Numbered from the stretch's first letter, positions 43,856 to 53,189 are shown. The stretch: 64,000 nucleotides of DNA from Roseateles_B sp041912595 (GCA_041912595.1 JAYRMR010000023.1:14828-78827); one strand, 5' to 3'. The notes: generated from the sequence alone by a model not told the origin. Made by a program: numbers and translations.

Positions 43856-44914
43856 TCAGCCGGCCGCCCTGTCGACCCGTGCGGCCGGCGCGGCGCCGGC
43901 GGGCGGCGTGGGCTGTGCCGGCTGCTCGCGCGCGAGGGCCTCGAAGAAGCTCTCGCTCATGGTGCCGGCACTCAGGCGGTGCACGAGTGCCATCATGAAC
44001 CGGCGCTTGGCGGCCAGGGCCAGGTCTTGCTCGGACCAGGCCTTGACCCGGCCGGCGTAGCCCGGCGTCATCAGCCAGCCGAAGACCTCGGCCTTGTCTT
44101 CCTCGGGGCCGTACAGCGCATAGCGGCTGACCAGCCCGGCGGCCGGATGCCCCAGGTTGTGGAAGGTGCCGCCGTAGGCCGTGGCGCCGCCCTGCCCGTA
44201 GCTCAGCCCCTCGGGATTGAGCGCCAGCCAGGCCGGATCGCGGTAGTAGAAGTCGCCGAAGAGGCGCAGCTCGACGAGGTGGTAGAGCTCGTGATGCACG
44301 CGCAGCTCCATGCCGGCGGCGCACAGCGGGTTGGCGTTGTCGGCGTAGACCACGGCGTGGCGCTCGGGCGCCGGCATGGCCAGGCGCATCTGGGTCTCCC
44401 CCACGACCAGGTCCTTCACCAGCCCCACCTCCTGCAGGCCGGCCCGCTGGAAGAAGCTCGGGTGGTAACGCTCCAGCGCCGGCAGCACGACGGCCAGCAG
44501 GCGGCGCAGGCGCGCCAGTTCGGCCGGCTCGCCGCCGAATCGCTGGGTCTGCGCATGCGCCCAGGGGCCGTCCCAGTTCACCTGCAAGCCCAGGGCCTGC
44601 AGGCGCTGCTCGGCGTGGGCGCGCAGGGCCGCGAGGGAGGCGCCCGGGGGCAGCGGCAGCTCGTAGCGAAACTCGGAGGGGCATTCCATCGCGAGGCTGT
44701 CCGGCCCCTGCACCGGCTTGCCGGGCCCGCCCGATGCACCCGGCCCGATCCCCGCGCAGGCGCTCAGGGCGAGGAGCACGGCGGCACAGGCGCTGCGCAC
44801 GGCGGTCTGGCGCAGTGCCGGGGCACGCGCGCGGACGCCTCGCAGCCCCGACGGCCGGGCTGCCTGGTCGCCCCTTGCCTTCTCGTCTTTTGCCTTGTCG
44901 CTCACTACGCCCAT
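43856..44914 (-). CDS. Putative HELYH zinc aminopeptidase lipoprotein
   Basis: About 352 residues. A hydrophobic segment ACAAVLLALSAC ends in a lipobox, so the mature protein is probably a lipoprotein. The long basic stretch before it (~45 residues) suggests that the real start is an internal GTG, such as the one before RSAC. The domain shows HHELYHLVE, an HExxH zinc motif, followed by NPEGLSYGQGGA and YALYGPEEDKAEVFGWLM, whose Glu could be the third ligand. This pattern matches the Burkholderiales 'predicted aminopeptidase' family. It converges on the S9 peptidase gene with a four-base gap. Confidence 0.78.
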   Translation of the reverse strand: MGVVSDKAKDEKARGDQAARPSGLRGVRARAPALRQTAVRSACAAVLLALSACAGIGPGASGGPGKPVQGPDSLAMECPSEFRYELPLPPGASLAALRAHAEQRLQALGLQVNWDGPWAHAQTQRFGGEPAELARLRRLLAVVLPALERYHPSFFQRAGLQEVGLVKDLVVGETQMRLAMPAPERHAVVYADNANPLCAAGMELRVHHELYHLVELRLFGDFYYRDPAWLALNPEGLSYGQGGATAYGGTFHNLGHPAAGLVSRYALYGPEEDKAEVFGWLMTPGYAGRVKAWSEQDLALAAKRRFMMALVHRLSAGTMSESFFEALAREQPAQPTPPAGAAPAARVDRAAG

Positions 44915-45095
44915 GCCCGCTGTCCTCCCGGTTGACGGGCCGTTCGTCGCGGCCCGGGCCCCGCCGGGCGACGCCACCGCTGATCCGGACGATCTGCACG
45001 ACCCGGCCCGGGGCGGATGGTAGCGGCGTCCCGCGTGGGATGATGGCGGCGCGGCGCGCCAGCCGCACGCCCCCTGCCTCACACGGACCCGCGCC

Positions 45096-45788
45096 ATGCT
45101 CGACGCCATCGAACTCCAGACCCCGGCCGCGCCGGCCGCCAGCCTCATCGTCCTGCACGGCCTCGGCGCCAGCGGGGATGACTTCGTGCCCGTCTGCCAG
45201 GCCATGGACCTGCGCGCCGTCGGCGGCCTGCGCGTGATCCTGCCGCAGGCCCCGGATCGGCCGGTGTCCATCAACGGCGGCTACCGAATGCCTGCCTGGT
45301 ACGACATCGGCCTCGATGCCACGGGGCAGCGGGTCGAGGACGAGCGCGGGCTGCGGGAGTCCCAGCGCAGCATCGAGGCCCTGGTCGCGCGGGAGGTCGA
45401 GCGCGGCATCCCCGCCTCGCGCATCGTGCTGATGGGCTTCTCGCAGGGCGCGGCCATGACGCTGATGACGGGGCTGCGTCACCCGCAGCGCCTGGCGGGC
45501 CTGGTGGCGCTGTCGGGCTATCTGCCGCTGGCCTCGAGCACCGAAGCCGAGCGGCAGGCCGCCAACGCCGACGTGCCGATCTTCCTCGCCCATGGCGATG
45601 CCGACGAGGTCGTGCTGCCCGCCCGCGGGATGGCCGGCAAGGTGGAACTCGAGCGCCTGGGCTACCGGCCGCAATGGCACGGCTATGCCATGGGCCATGA
45701 GGTCTGCATGGACGAGATCCACGACATCGCCGGCTTCATCAGCCGCTGCCTGGCGCCGGACGCGGCCGGCAGCGCCGGTGAGCGCTGA
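45096..45788 (+). CDS. Carboxylesterase / lysophospholipase-like hydrolase
   Basis: An alpha/beta hydrolase of 230 residues in the phospholipase/carboxylesterase family: oxyanion HGLGASGDDF, nucleophile Ser in GFSQGAAMTL, catalytic Asp in HGDADEVV and His in MGHEVCMDE. No signal peptide is seen. Members hydrolyse short acyl esters or thioesters. It is divergent from the HELYH gene and converges with the histidine-kinase gene. Confidence 0.92.
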   Translation: MLDAIELQTPAAPAASLIVLHGLGASGDDFVPVCQAMDLRAVGGLRVILPQAPDRPVSINGGYRMPAWYDIGLDATGQRVEDERGLRESQRSIEALVAREVERGIPASRIVLMGFSQGAAMTLMTGLRHPQRLAGLVALSGYLPLASSTEAERQAANADVPIFLAHGDADEVVLPARGMAGKVELERLGYRPQWHGYAMGHEVCMDEIHDIAGFISRCLAPDAAGSAGER

Positions 45789-45816
45789 CGGGCCGCCGCG
45801 CCCGTCGCTCACCCGT

Positions 45817-47160
45817 TCAGAAGCTCAGCACGAAGCAGGCTCCGCCCTGCGCCGGCCGGTGCAGGCGCACGGTCCCGCCCATGCCGTGCACCAGCTGCCG
45901 CACCACGGCGAGCCCGATGCCACGCGCGCCCTGGGTGGCGTCGCGGGGCCGGGTGCTGAAGAAGGGCAGGAAGATGTCCCGCTCCAGCCCCGGCGGCACG
46001 CCCGGGCCGTTGTCCCGCACCTCGATGCGCAGGCGCCCGCCGCGGCCGAGCCGGGCCTGCACCCAGGCCTCGGGCCGAGCTTCGTCCTGCGTGGCCTGCT
46101 CGGCATTGCCCAGCAGATTCAGCAGCACCTGCTCCAGCTGACCGGCATCGGCCGTCAGCAGCAGGCCGGACGCGGGCAGCTCGAAATGCAGCGCGCCGCC
46201 TCGAGCCTGCCACCGCGCCGACAGCAGCCGCGCCAGGCGCTCGAACAGGGCCTGCAACGGCACGGGCTCCAGCGTGGGGGCCGGCCAGTCGCTGATGCGG
46301 CGGTAGTCCGCCACGAAACGCGACAGCGCCTCCGCCCGCCGCGCGATCGCGTCCAGCGCCAGACGCAGGTCCGCCTGGCGTGCGTCATCGGCTGCATCGG
46401 CTGCATCGGCCGCATGGGCTGCAGCGGCTTCATCGGCCACATCCGCCCGATCGTGCCCACGGCTGCCGAACGCGGCGGGCGGCGCCTCCGCCTGGAGCTC
46501 CTGCGCGCTGCGCGCCAGCGAGGCGATGGGCGTCAGCGAGTTCATGATCTCGTGGGTCAGCACATGCACCAGCTGGCGCCAGGCGCGCAGCGTCTCGGCC
46601 TCCAGGGCCGATTCGAGCGGCTGCAGCGCCAGCAACCAGCCCGGCCGCCCCTCCTCGATCCAGGCCCGCGAGGCCAGCAGGCAGCGCTCCTCGCCCCGCT
46701 CGGTGTCGAGGTGCAGCCAGCTGCGCTGCCGGCTCGCTGCCTCGGCGTGCGCCTGCAGCTGTGCCAGCAGCGTGGCCGCATCACGCGCCCCACCGGGCGC
46801 CAGCCAGCGCCGGGCGGCCCCGTTCAGGGCCTCGGGCGCCCCGCCTGAGGGGCAGCGCCACAAGGCGACGGGGGCTTCGTCCAGCAGCGCCTCGCTCAAG
46901 GTGGCGGCGTGCTCCCGCTGCCGCAGCAGTGCTTCCTGCCCCTCACCCGCAGACGCCCGTGCGCTCAGCGCGTGCACCGCCCGCACGAGAGGCAAGACCT
47001 GACCCCACATCCACGCGAGGATGCCCAGCAGGGCGAGCCCGGCGAGGACCCGCGCGCGCGCGCCGTCCAGCGCCCCGATGGCCACCGCCGCCAGCAGGGC
47101 CAGGACCAGCAGCGGCAGCAGGCGCACGGCGGCGCGGCGCAGGAGGGGCTCAGAGTCCAT
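45817..47160 (-). CDS. Sensor histidine kinase, intramembrane-sensing type
   Basis: A 447-residue membrane kinase. Two adjacent hydrophobic helices (residues ~10-55) leave almost no periplasmic loop, then a PAS-like region (EALLDEAPVALWRC). The phospho-acceptor is His203 in HEIMNSLTP, followed by N (LLNLLGNAEQA), G1 (VRDNGPGVP), F and G2 (GIGLAVVRQL) boxes. A GCATCG-type repeat codes for AADAADAAD between the H and ATP domains (~46384-46440). Its first 11 bases overlap the regulator gene, so the two form one operon controlling the divergent ABC exporter. Confidence 0.93.
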   Translation of the reverse strand: MDSEPLLRRAAVRLLPLLVLALLAAVAIGALDGARARVLAGLALLGILAWMWGQVLPLVRAVHALSARASAGEGQEALLRQREHAATLSEALLDEAPVALWRCPSGGAPEALNGAARRWLAPGGARDAATLLAQLQAHAEAASRQRSWLHLDTERGEERCLLASRAWIEEGRPGWLLALQPLESALEAETLRAWRQLVHVLTHEIMNSLTPIASLARSAQELQAEAPPAAFGSRGHDRADVADEAAAAHAADAADAADDARQADLRLALDAIARRAEALSRFVADYRRISDWPAPTLEPVPLQALFERLARLLSARWQARGGALHFELPASGLLLTADAGQLEQVLLNLLGNAEQATQDEARPEAWVQARLGRGGRLRIEVRDNGPGVPPGLERDIFLPFFSTRPRDATQGARGIGLAVVRQLVHGMGGTVRLHRPAQGGACFVLSF

Positions 47161-48514
47161 GCTTGTCCAGACGGCGGTAGAGCGCGGCGCGGGACACGCC
47201 CAGGCGCCGCGCGGCCTCGCTGACATTGCCTTGGGCCTGGCGCATGGCCTCGTCCAGCGCGGCGCGTTCGCGCTCGGCCAGGGTCAGGCCGGCGGACGGG
47301 CGATCCGCCTCCACACGGGCCGCGCCGGGCGCCGCGAGCACGTCCAGCTGGAAGTCCGCCGGCTCGAACTGATCGCCCGGTGCCAGGATCACGGCCCGCT
47401 CGCAGGCCTGGCGGAGGTCCCGCACATTGCCCGGCCAGTCGTGCGCCTGCAAGCGCTGCATCGCGGCGGCGCTCAGCGGGCGCGGCGGGCGGCCGTGCTC
47501 GGCAGCGAAGCGGGCCAGGAAGTGGGTGGCCAGCTGCGGGATGTCCTCGCGCCGCGCCCGCAGCGGCGGCACGCGCAGCACGATGGTGTTGAGGCGGTAG
47601 AGCAGATCGGGCCGGAAGCGCTGCGGGTCGAAGAGTGCCGTCTCGTCGAGGTTGGTCGCACTGACGATGCGGGCCTGCAGCGGCAGCGGCGTGTCCGCGC
47701 CCAGCGGCGTGAACTCGCGCCGCTCGAGCACGGCCAGCAGGCGCGCCTGCCCCGCCATCGACAGATTGCCGATCTCGTCCAGCAGCAGCGTGCCGCCGGC
47801 CGCCGCCAGGAAGCGGCCGGGGCGGTCCTGGCGTGCGTCGGTGTAGCTGCCACGGCGGTGGCCGAAGAGCTCGCTCTCGAGCAGGGTGTCCGGCAGCGAG
47901 CCCAGGTCCACGGCCAGCAGCGGGCGCTGCCGGCGCGACGAGCGCTCGTGCAGCTCGCGCGCGACCAGCTCCTTGCCCGCCCCCATCTCGCCCAGCACCA
48001 GCACATGCGCGTCCGTCGCGGCCACGGCGGCGATCAGGCGACGCAGCTCCTGCATCGCCGGCGATTGCCCGAGCAGCGCGCTCGGCGGGCCGTCCTCCGT
48101 CACCGCATCGGCCAGCGGGGACGGATGGCGCAGCGCCAGGGCCGCGGCCACGGCGGCCAGCAGCCGCGGGTGGTCCCAGGGCTTGGTGATGAAGTCCAGC
48201 GCGCCCGCCTTGAGCGCCTGGACGGCCAGCTCCACGCCGGCGTAGGCCGTCATCACGATCACCTGGGGCGCGCCGGGCTGCTGCCTCAGCTGGCGCAGCA
48301 ACGCCAGCCCCTGCGCGCCATCGCTGTGGCCCGGCAGGAAGTTCATGTCCAGCAGCAGCAGGTCGGGCTGCCATTGCGCGATCGTCGCGGCCAGCTCCGC
48401 CGGGCGCGCCAGGCAGCGGACCTCGCCAAAGCGTCGCTGCAGCAGCAGGCGAGCGGCGATGCCGACGTCCGGGTCGTCGTCGAGCACAAGGAGGCGGGCC
48501 GGGCGGGTCAGCAT
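47150..48514 (-). CDS. NtrC-type sigma-54-dependent response regulator
   Basis: A 454-residue enhancer-binding protein. The receiver has phospho-acceptor Asp56 (LLLLDMNF). The AAA+ domain has Walker A GEMGAGKE and the sigma-54 contact loop GSYTDA, a variant of GAFTGA that keeps Thr, plus Walker B LLLDEIG. The C-terminal Fis-type HTH reads VSEAARRLGVSRAALYRRL. An in-frame ATG at 48526 is an alternative start. It is divergent from an exporter operon with a -24/-12 promoter and upstream palindromes, its likely targets. Confidence 0.94.
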   Translation of the reverse strand: MLTRPARLLVLDDDPDVGIAARLLLQRRFGEVRCLARPAELAATIAQWQPDLLLLDMNFLPGHSDGAQGLALLRQLRQQPGAPQVIVMTAYAGVELAVQALKAGALDFITKPWDHPRLLAAVAAALALRHPSPLADAVTEDGPPSALLGQSPAMQELRRLIAAVAATDAHVLVLGEMGAGKELVARELHERSSRRQRPLLAVDLGSLPDTLLESELFGHRRGSYTDARQDRPGRFLAAAGGTLLLDEIGNLSMAGQARLLAVLERREFTPLGADTPLPLQARIVSATNLDETALFDPQRFRPDLLYRLNTIVLRVPPLRARREDIPQLATHFLARFAAEHGRPPRPLSAAAMQRLQAHDWPGNVRDLRQACERAVILAPGDQFEPADFQLDVLAAPGAARVEADRPSAGLTLAERERAALDEAMRQAQGNVSEAARRLGVSRAALYRRLDKHGL

Positions 48515-48556
48515 GGGCGCGACCATACCAGCCCCGCCCCTGGGGCGGCCAGCGAC

Positions 48557-48572
48557 TGTCCGGATCCGGACA
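48557..48572. promoter_or_regulatory. Enhancer-binding palindrome 1
   Basis: TGTCCGGATCCGGACA is a perfect 16-bp palindrome centred about 108 bp before the predicted sigma-54 start point, a normal position for an NtrC-type activator site. It also lies 43 bp upstream of the regulator's own start. Confidence 0.75.
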
Positions 48573-48586
48573 CCCGGGCGCCCCGG

Positions 48587-48605
48587 CTGTGCCGCCCCCG
48601 GACAG
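48587..48605. promoter_or_regulatory. Enhancer-binding palindrome 2, imperfect
   Basis: CTGTGCCG-CCC-CCGGACAG shares the CTGT...ACAG ends and the CCGGACA half with palindrome 1. The two centres are about 32 bp apart (three helical turns), which favours cooperative binding on one face. Confidence 0.6.
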
Positions 48606-48646
48606 CGCCGCGCGCTGCGACCCCGGCCACAGGCGCTGCCGGCCGC

Positions 48647-48661
48647 TGGCATGCGCCTTGC
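48647..48661 (+). promoter_or_regulatory. Sigma-54 (-24/-12) promoter of the ABC exporter
   Basis: TGGCATG-CGCC-TTGC matches the sigma-54 consensus TGGCACG-N4-TTGC at all but one position, with the correct GG/GC spacing (48648-49 and 48660-61). Transcription would start near 48673. It lies between an NtrC-type regulator gene and the exporter genes. Confidence 0.85.
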
Positions 48662-48740
48662 GATGAGGCCTGGCATGCCACGCTCGACTGAGACTCCCAC
48701 CGCGCCGCCCGCTCACTTGCGGGCCCTGTCCGGCGCCGCC

Positions 48741-50018
48741 ATGGACCGCCCGCTGCCGCCCAGCCGCTGGCGGCATGCGCGCCGGGCCGCCTGGGGCCTG
48801 CTGCCGGCGCTGGCCCTGCTCGCCTGGGCGCTCGCCCCGCAGGGCTTGCGGGTCCAGGCCCGTGACCTGCAATGGGCGACCGTCGAGCAGGGCCCATTCC
48901 TGGACGAGCTCACGCTGCGGGCGCAGGCGCAGCCGCAGGAGCAGCGGATGATCGATGCGACCGAGGGCGGGCGTGTCGAGGCCGTGCAGGTCCGGGACGG
49001 GCAGACGATCACGGCGGGCCAGACGCTGGTGCAGCTTTCCAATCCGCAGCGTGAGCAGGAGGTGCTGGCCCGCACGGCCGAGGTGGCGCAGCAGCTCGCC
49101 AACCTGTCCCTGCTGCGCGCGGCCCAGGCCGGCGCGCAGGCGCAGTGGCGGCGCGAGCTGGCCCAGCGCCGGCATGAGCTGGCCCTCGCCAGTGACGAGT
49201 CCGAGCGCCAGCAGGCTCTGGCCGCGCAGGGCTTTGTCTCGCCCCTGGCCGCGCGCAATGCCCGGCGCCAGGCGGCGCTGCAGGCCGAGCTGCTGCAGCA
49301 GGGCGAGGAGGACAGCCGGGCCGAGCTGCAGGTGCGGGCCCGCACCGTCACCGAGATGGAGCGCGCCGTGCAGGGCCTCTCCTCCGGCCTGACCCTGGTG
49401 CGTCAGGCCGCCGGCCGGCTGACCGTGCGTTCGCCGGGCGCCGGCCAGCTCAGCGGCTTCGATCTGCAGGTGGGCAGCGTCGTCCGCGCGGGTGATCGGC
49501 TCGGCCGCATCGACGACCGCCGGCACTGGCGTCTGCAGGCGGAGGTCGACGAGTTCTACGACGCGCGCGTCCGCCCCGGCCTGCAGGCGCGGCTCGCTCT
49601 GGGAGGCAAGACCTGGCCCCTCGTGCTGCGCGAGCGGCAGGAGACGGTGCAGCAGGGCCGCTTCCGGGTGTCGTTCGCGTTTGCCGACGTGCCGCCCGAG
49701 GGCCTGCGCGCCGGCCAGTCCTTCGAGATCAGCGTGCAGCTGGGCACTCCCGTGCAGGCGCTGTGGCTGCCCACCGGCGCCTACCTGGACGAGGGCGGCG
49801 GCAGCGTCTACGTGCGGGAGCCCGACGAGCCGCTGGCGCGCCGCCGTGCCGTGCAACTGGGTCGGCGCACCGGCGCGCAGGTGGAGGTGCTGGCCGGTCT
49901 GCGTGCGGGCGAGCGGGTGCTGGTGAGCGCCAGCGCCCGCCATGCCGGACAGCCGGTGCTGCGCCTCGTCGGTGAAGGCGCGGACGAGTCCGCACCGTCA
50001 GGCGCCCCGCCCCGCTAG
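48741..50018 (+). CDS. HlyD/MacA-like periplasmic adaptor
   Basis: A membrane-fusion protein of 425 residues: N-terminal anchor (GLLPALALLAWALAPQG), a lipoyl-like half (GGRVEAVQVRDGQTITAGQ), a long coiled coil (~residues 110-210), the second lipoyl half (LTVRSPGAGQLSGFDLQVGS) and a beta-barrel. In-frame ATGs at 48651, 48663 and 48675 lie before or at the predicted transcription start, so 48741 is preferred. It pairs with the ABC ATPase and permease downstream to form a MacAB-like exporter. The outer-membrane partner is not seen here. Confidence 0.87.
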   Translation: MDRPLPPSRWRHARRAAWGLLPALALLAWALAPQGLRVQARDLQWATVEQGPFLDELTLRAQAQPQEQRMIDATEGGRVEAVQVRDGQTITAGQTLVQLSNPQREQEVLARTAEVAQQLANLSLLRAAQAGAQAQWRRELAQRRHELALASDESERQQALAAQGFVSPLAARNARRQAALQAELLQQGEEDSRAELQVRARTVTEMERAVQGLSSGLTLVRQAAGRLTVRSPGAGQLSGFDLQVGSVVRAGDRLGRIDDRRHWRLQAEVDEFYDARVRPGLQARLALGGKTWPLVLRERQETVQQGRFRVSFAFADVPPEGLRAGQSFEISVQLGTPVQALWLPTGAYLDEGGGSVYVREPDEPLARRRAVQLGRRTGAQVEVLAGLRAGERVLVSASARHAGQPVLRLVGEGADESAPSGAPPR

Positions 50019-50079
50019 CCCCCGAACCCCTTCTCACGAAGCGCCGCCGGCGCCCTACCATTGCCCCCCGGAGATCCCG

Positions 50080-50757
50080 ATGATCCATTTGAAATCCCTC
50101 AGCAAGCGCCACCGCAGCGGTGACGTCGAGACCACCGCGCTGGACCGCATCGACCTGCAGATCGAGGCCGGCGAGTACCTCGCCATCACCGGGCCCTCGG
50201 GCTGCGGCAAGACCACGCTGCTGTCGCTGCTGGGCCTGCTGGACCGCCCGAGCGACGGCGAGTACTGGTTCGACGGGCGCGAACTCTCGCGCTGCACCGA
50301 GCGCGAGCTGGCGCATCTGCGCCGGGGTCAGATCGGCTTCGTGTTCCAGAGCTTCAACCTGATCGACGAGCTGAGCGTCGAGGAGAACGTGGGCCTCGCG
50401 CTGGACCACGCCGGGCTGCCCGCGCGCGAGCAGCGCCAGCGCATCGCGGCGGCGCTCGACCGCCTGGGCCTCGCGCACCGCGCGCGGCACCGGCCGTCCC
50501 AGCTCTCCGGCGGGCAGCAGCAGCGCGTGGCCATCGCCCGTGCCATCGTGCGGCGCCCGAGCCTGCTGCTGGCGGACGAACCCACCGGCAACCTCGACAG
50601 CGCGCAGGGCCAGGAGGTCATGCGCCTGCTGCGGGAGCTCAATGACGAGGGCACGACGCTCGTGATGGTGACGCACTCGCCCGCCCATGCCGCCCAAGCC
50701 CCCCGCAGCGTGCGGCTGCTGGACGGCCGCGTGCTCATCGACGCCCTCGCGGCCTGA
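50080..50757 (+). CDS. ABC transporter ATP-binding protein, MacB/LolD type
   Basis: A 225-residue ATPase with Walker A GPSGCGKTT, Q-loop VFQSFNL, signature LSGGQQQRVAIARA, Walker B LLLADEPTGNLDS and H-loop VTHSP. The 'FNLIDELSVEENV' and 'EPTGNLDS' wording is typical of the MacB/LolD/FtsE class, which uses mechanotransmission rather than classic transport. The start is the ATG for MIHLKSLSK. It is followed by the FtsX-like permease 11 bp downstream. Confidence 0.95.
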   Translation: MIHLKSLSKRHRSGDVETTALDRIDLQIEAGEYLAITGPSGCGKTTLLSLLGLLDRPSDGEYWFDGRELSRCTERELAHLRRGQIGFVFQSFNLIDELSVEENVGLALDHAGLPAREQRQRIAAALDRLGLAHRARHRPSQLSGGQQQRVAIARAIVRRPSLLLADEPTGNLDSAQGQEVMRLLRELNDEGTTLVMVTHSPAHAAQAPRSVRLLDGRVLIDALAA

Positions 50758-50768
50758 GGGAGACCGCC

Positions 50769-53189
50769 ATGCGATGTCCCGATCTCCGCGTCGCGCGGCG
50801 GCAGATGGCCGCGGCGCCCCTGCACACGATCGCCAGCTTGGGCGGTCTCGCCCTCGCCGTGGCCGCCTGCCTGCTGCTCGCGACGCTCATCCTCGAGCGC
50901 CTGCTGCCCGACCCGGCGCTGCAGGACCCCGAGCGCATCGTGCTGATCGACTTCAAGGGCAATATGCCGGGCCGCCAGGAGGACTGGTTCCTGCGCACGC
51001 CCTTTGCCTTCCACGGCGAGCTCAAACGGGCCGGGGCGCCGCTGACCGATGTCGGCCGCTACATCGAGGCCGGGCGGACGCTCCGCCGCAGCGGCCCGGC
51101 GGCGGAGGACGAAGGCCGCCCCGTGCGCACGGCCGCCCTGGACGCCGAACTCGCGTCGCTGTTCGCCCTGCAGTCGCTGCGCGGCGATGCCCGCCAAGCC
51201 CTGACCCGGCCGGACCAGCTGGTCGTCACCGAGGAATTCGCGCGGCGCACCTTCGGACGGCTCGAGGTGCTGGGCGAGGCCCTGACCCTGGGCACGCACG
51301 CGCTGCATGTCGGCGCGGTGATCCGCACGCCCTCCGCCCGCCACCCGGTCCAGGCGGAGGTGCTGCTGAACTTCGACAGCCCGGCGGCCGGATTGAGCCA
51401 GGACCTCAAGACGGCCTGGTTCTGGGTGAGCGGTCAGGTGTGGGGGCGGCTGGCCCCCGGGGTCACCGCCGCGCAGGCCGGCGCCGTGGCCCAGGCCTTG
51501 CTGGACCACAGCCCCGTGATCAAGGAGCTGCCGCCGGACTGGGTCGCCGGCGGCCGCAAGGCGGGCTTCATGCGCGCGCTGCCGCTGAGCGAGCGCGGCT
51601 TCGAGGGGCGGCTGGGCCATCTGCAGCGGCAGGTGCTGGCCGCGCTGCTGGGCGCGGGGCTGCTGCTGGGGCTGCTGGCCCTCGTCAATGCCGTGAACCT
51701 GGGCGGCGTGCGCATGCTGCAGCGCCAGCGCGAGATCGCCATCCGCCAGAGCCTCGGCGCCGGCCCCGGCGGGCTGCTGGGTCTGGCCCTCGCGGAGGCC
51801 GGCCTGCAGGCGCTGATCGCCGTCGGCGCCGGCGGGCTGATGGCCTGGCTGCTGGCGCCGTGGATGGCCGGCCAGCTGGAGCTGCCACAGCCGGACGTCC
51901 TCTCCGGGCCGGGCCTGCTGCTGAGCGCGGGGCTGGCCGTCCTGATCACGCTGGTCGTGGCGGCCTATCCGGCCTGGCTCTGCCGGCGCCTGCGCTGCGC
52001 CGAGGCCCTGCAGGGGCGGCTCGGCGGCGAGGGGCGCTCCGGGCGCTGGCTGCGGCGCCTGTTCGGGGCCCTGCAGTTCGGCTGCGCGCTGCTGGTCGTG
52101 GCCATGGCCCTGCTGGTGTGGGCGCAGAACCGGCACGTGCTGGCGCGGGATCTGGGCTACGAGCTGCCGGGACTGCAGGCGATCACGCTGCCCGCGGGGA
52201 CGACGCGGACGAAGCTGGCGTCCTTCCAGCAGGCGCTGCGTGCACTGCCCGGCGTGCGAGGCAGCAGCTGGGCGCAATGGATTCCCGGCTCGGGGCGGAT
52301 GGAGCAGGAGGCCTTCATCGAGCGCCCGGCGCACCAGGTCACCCTGCGCCGGCAGATCGTCGATGGCGACTTCCTCGACCTCTACCGCGCGCGGCTGCTG
52401 GCCGGGCAGGTCGGGCGCCCCTCGACCGCCGAGGCCCGCCTCGTGATCGATGTCGACGCCGCCCGGGCGCTGGGCTGGTCACGCCCCGAGGACGCGGTCG
52501 GGCAGACCGTGCAGGACCAGCTGCGCGGCCTCGACCAGGCCCAGAAGCACAGCCGCATCGTGGCGGTGGTCGAGCACCTGGCGCTGGAATCGACCCGCGA
52601 GGCGCGCCTGCCGCAGGGCTTCCTGCTGCAGGACCCGCCGGAGTCGTGCACCCCGGCAGACGGCCCCGGTGTGCTGCTCCTGCGCAGCACGCCGGCCTTC
52701 GACGCGGCGCCGCTGCAGGCCCTGTGGCGCCAGCATTTCCCCGCATCGCCCTTGCGGCTGGAACGGCTGGAGGACGCGCTCATGGAGCCCTACACCCAGG
52801 ACCTGCGGCTGGGGCATCTCGTGGCCCTGTGCGCCGGTCTGGCGCTGGCCATCGCGGGCTTCGGCATGTACGCGCTGGCGGCGCATCTGGTGCAGCGGCA
52901 TGCGCGGGAGATCGTGCTGCGCAAGCTGCATGGCGCGAGCACGTGGCAGTCACTGCGGCGCCTCGGCCGGGAGCTCGCCCTGCTGCTGCTGGCGGGCGCG
53001 CTGCTCGGGCTGCCGCTGTCATGGCTGCTCGGGCGCGTCTATCTGGGAGGCTTTGCGGATCAGGCGGCGCTGGGCCTCTGGCCGCAGGGGATCGCCCTGG
53101 GCGGGCTGCTGCTGGTGGCCCTGCTGGCCAGCGTGCGCCATGGGCTCAAGGCCGTCGCCCTGCGCCCCATCGCGGTGCTGCAGGACTGA
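50769..53189 (+). CDS. ABC transporter permease, FtsX/MacB type
   Basis: An 806-residue inner-membrane protein: an N-terminal hydrophobic helix (LAVAACLLLATLIL), a periplasmic MacB-PCD-like domain, a core FtsX helix set (~residues 280-410), a second large periplasmic domain with Trp/Cys, and a second FtsX set at the C-terminus (AGFGMYALAAHLVQRHAREI, then RKLHGAS). The duplicated FtsX layout is typical of about 800-residue permeases in MacAB-like peptide or lipid exporters with NtrC-type control. The substrate is unknown. Confidence 0.9.
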   Translation: MRCPDLRVARRQMAAAPLHTIASLGGLALAVAACLLLATLILERLLPDPALQDPERIVLIDFKGNMPGRQEDWFLRTPFAFHGELKRAGAPLTDVGRYIEAGRTLRRSGPAAEDEGRPVRTAALDAELASLFALQSLRGDARQALTRPDQLVVTEEFARRTFGRLEVLGEALTLGTHALHVGAVIRTPSARHPVQAEVLLNFDSPAAGLSQDLKTAWFWVSGQVWGRLAPGVTAAQAGAVAQALLDHSPVIKELPPDWVAGGRKAGFMRALPLSERGFEGRLGHLQRQVLAALLGAGLLLGLLALVNAVNLGGVRMLQRQREIAIRQSLGAGPGGLLGLALAEAGLQALIAVGAGGLMAWLLAPWMAGQLELPQPDVLSGPGLLLSAGLAVLITLVVAAYPAWLCRRLRCAEALQGRLGGEGRSGRWLRRLFGALQFGCALLVVAMALLVWAQNRHVLARDLGYELPGLQAITLPAGTTRTKLASFQQALRALPGVRGSSWAQWIPGSGRMEQEAFIERPAHQVTLRRQIVDGDFLDLYRARLLAGQVGRPSTAEARLVIDVDAARALGWSRPEDAVGQTVQDQLRGLDQAQKHSRIVAVVEHLALESTREARLPQGFLLQDPPESCTPADGPGVLLLRSTPAFDAAPLQALWRQHFPASPLRLERLEDALMEPYTQDLRLGHLVALCAGLALAIAGFGMYALAAHLVQRHAREIVLRKLHGASTWQSLRRLGRELALLLLAGALLGLPLSWLLGRVYLGGFADQAALGLWPQGIALGGLLLVALLASVRHGLKAVALRPIAVLQD

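Noticed and set aside
47150..48514. NtrC-type regulator unable to contact sigma-54 because GAFTGA reads GSYTDA
   Set aside because: The Thr and loop length are kept, variants of this kind occur in active regulators, and a good -24/-12 promoter lies next to the gene.
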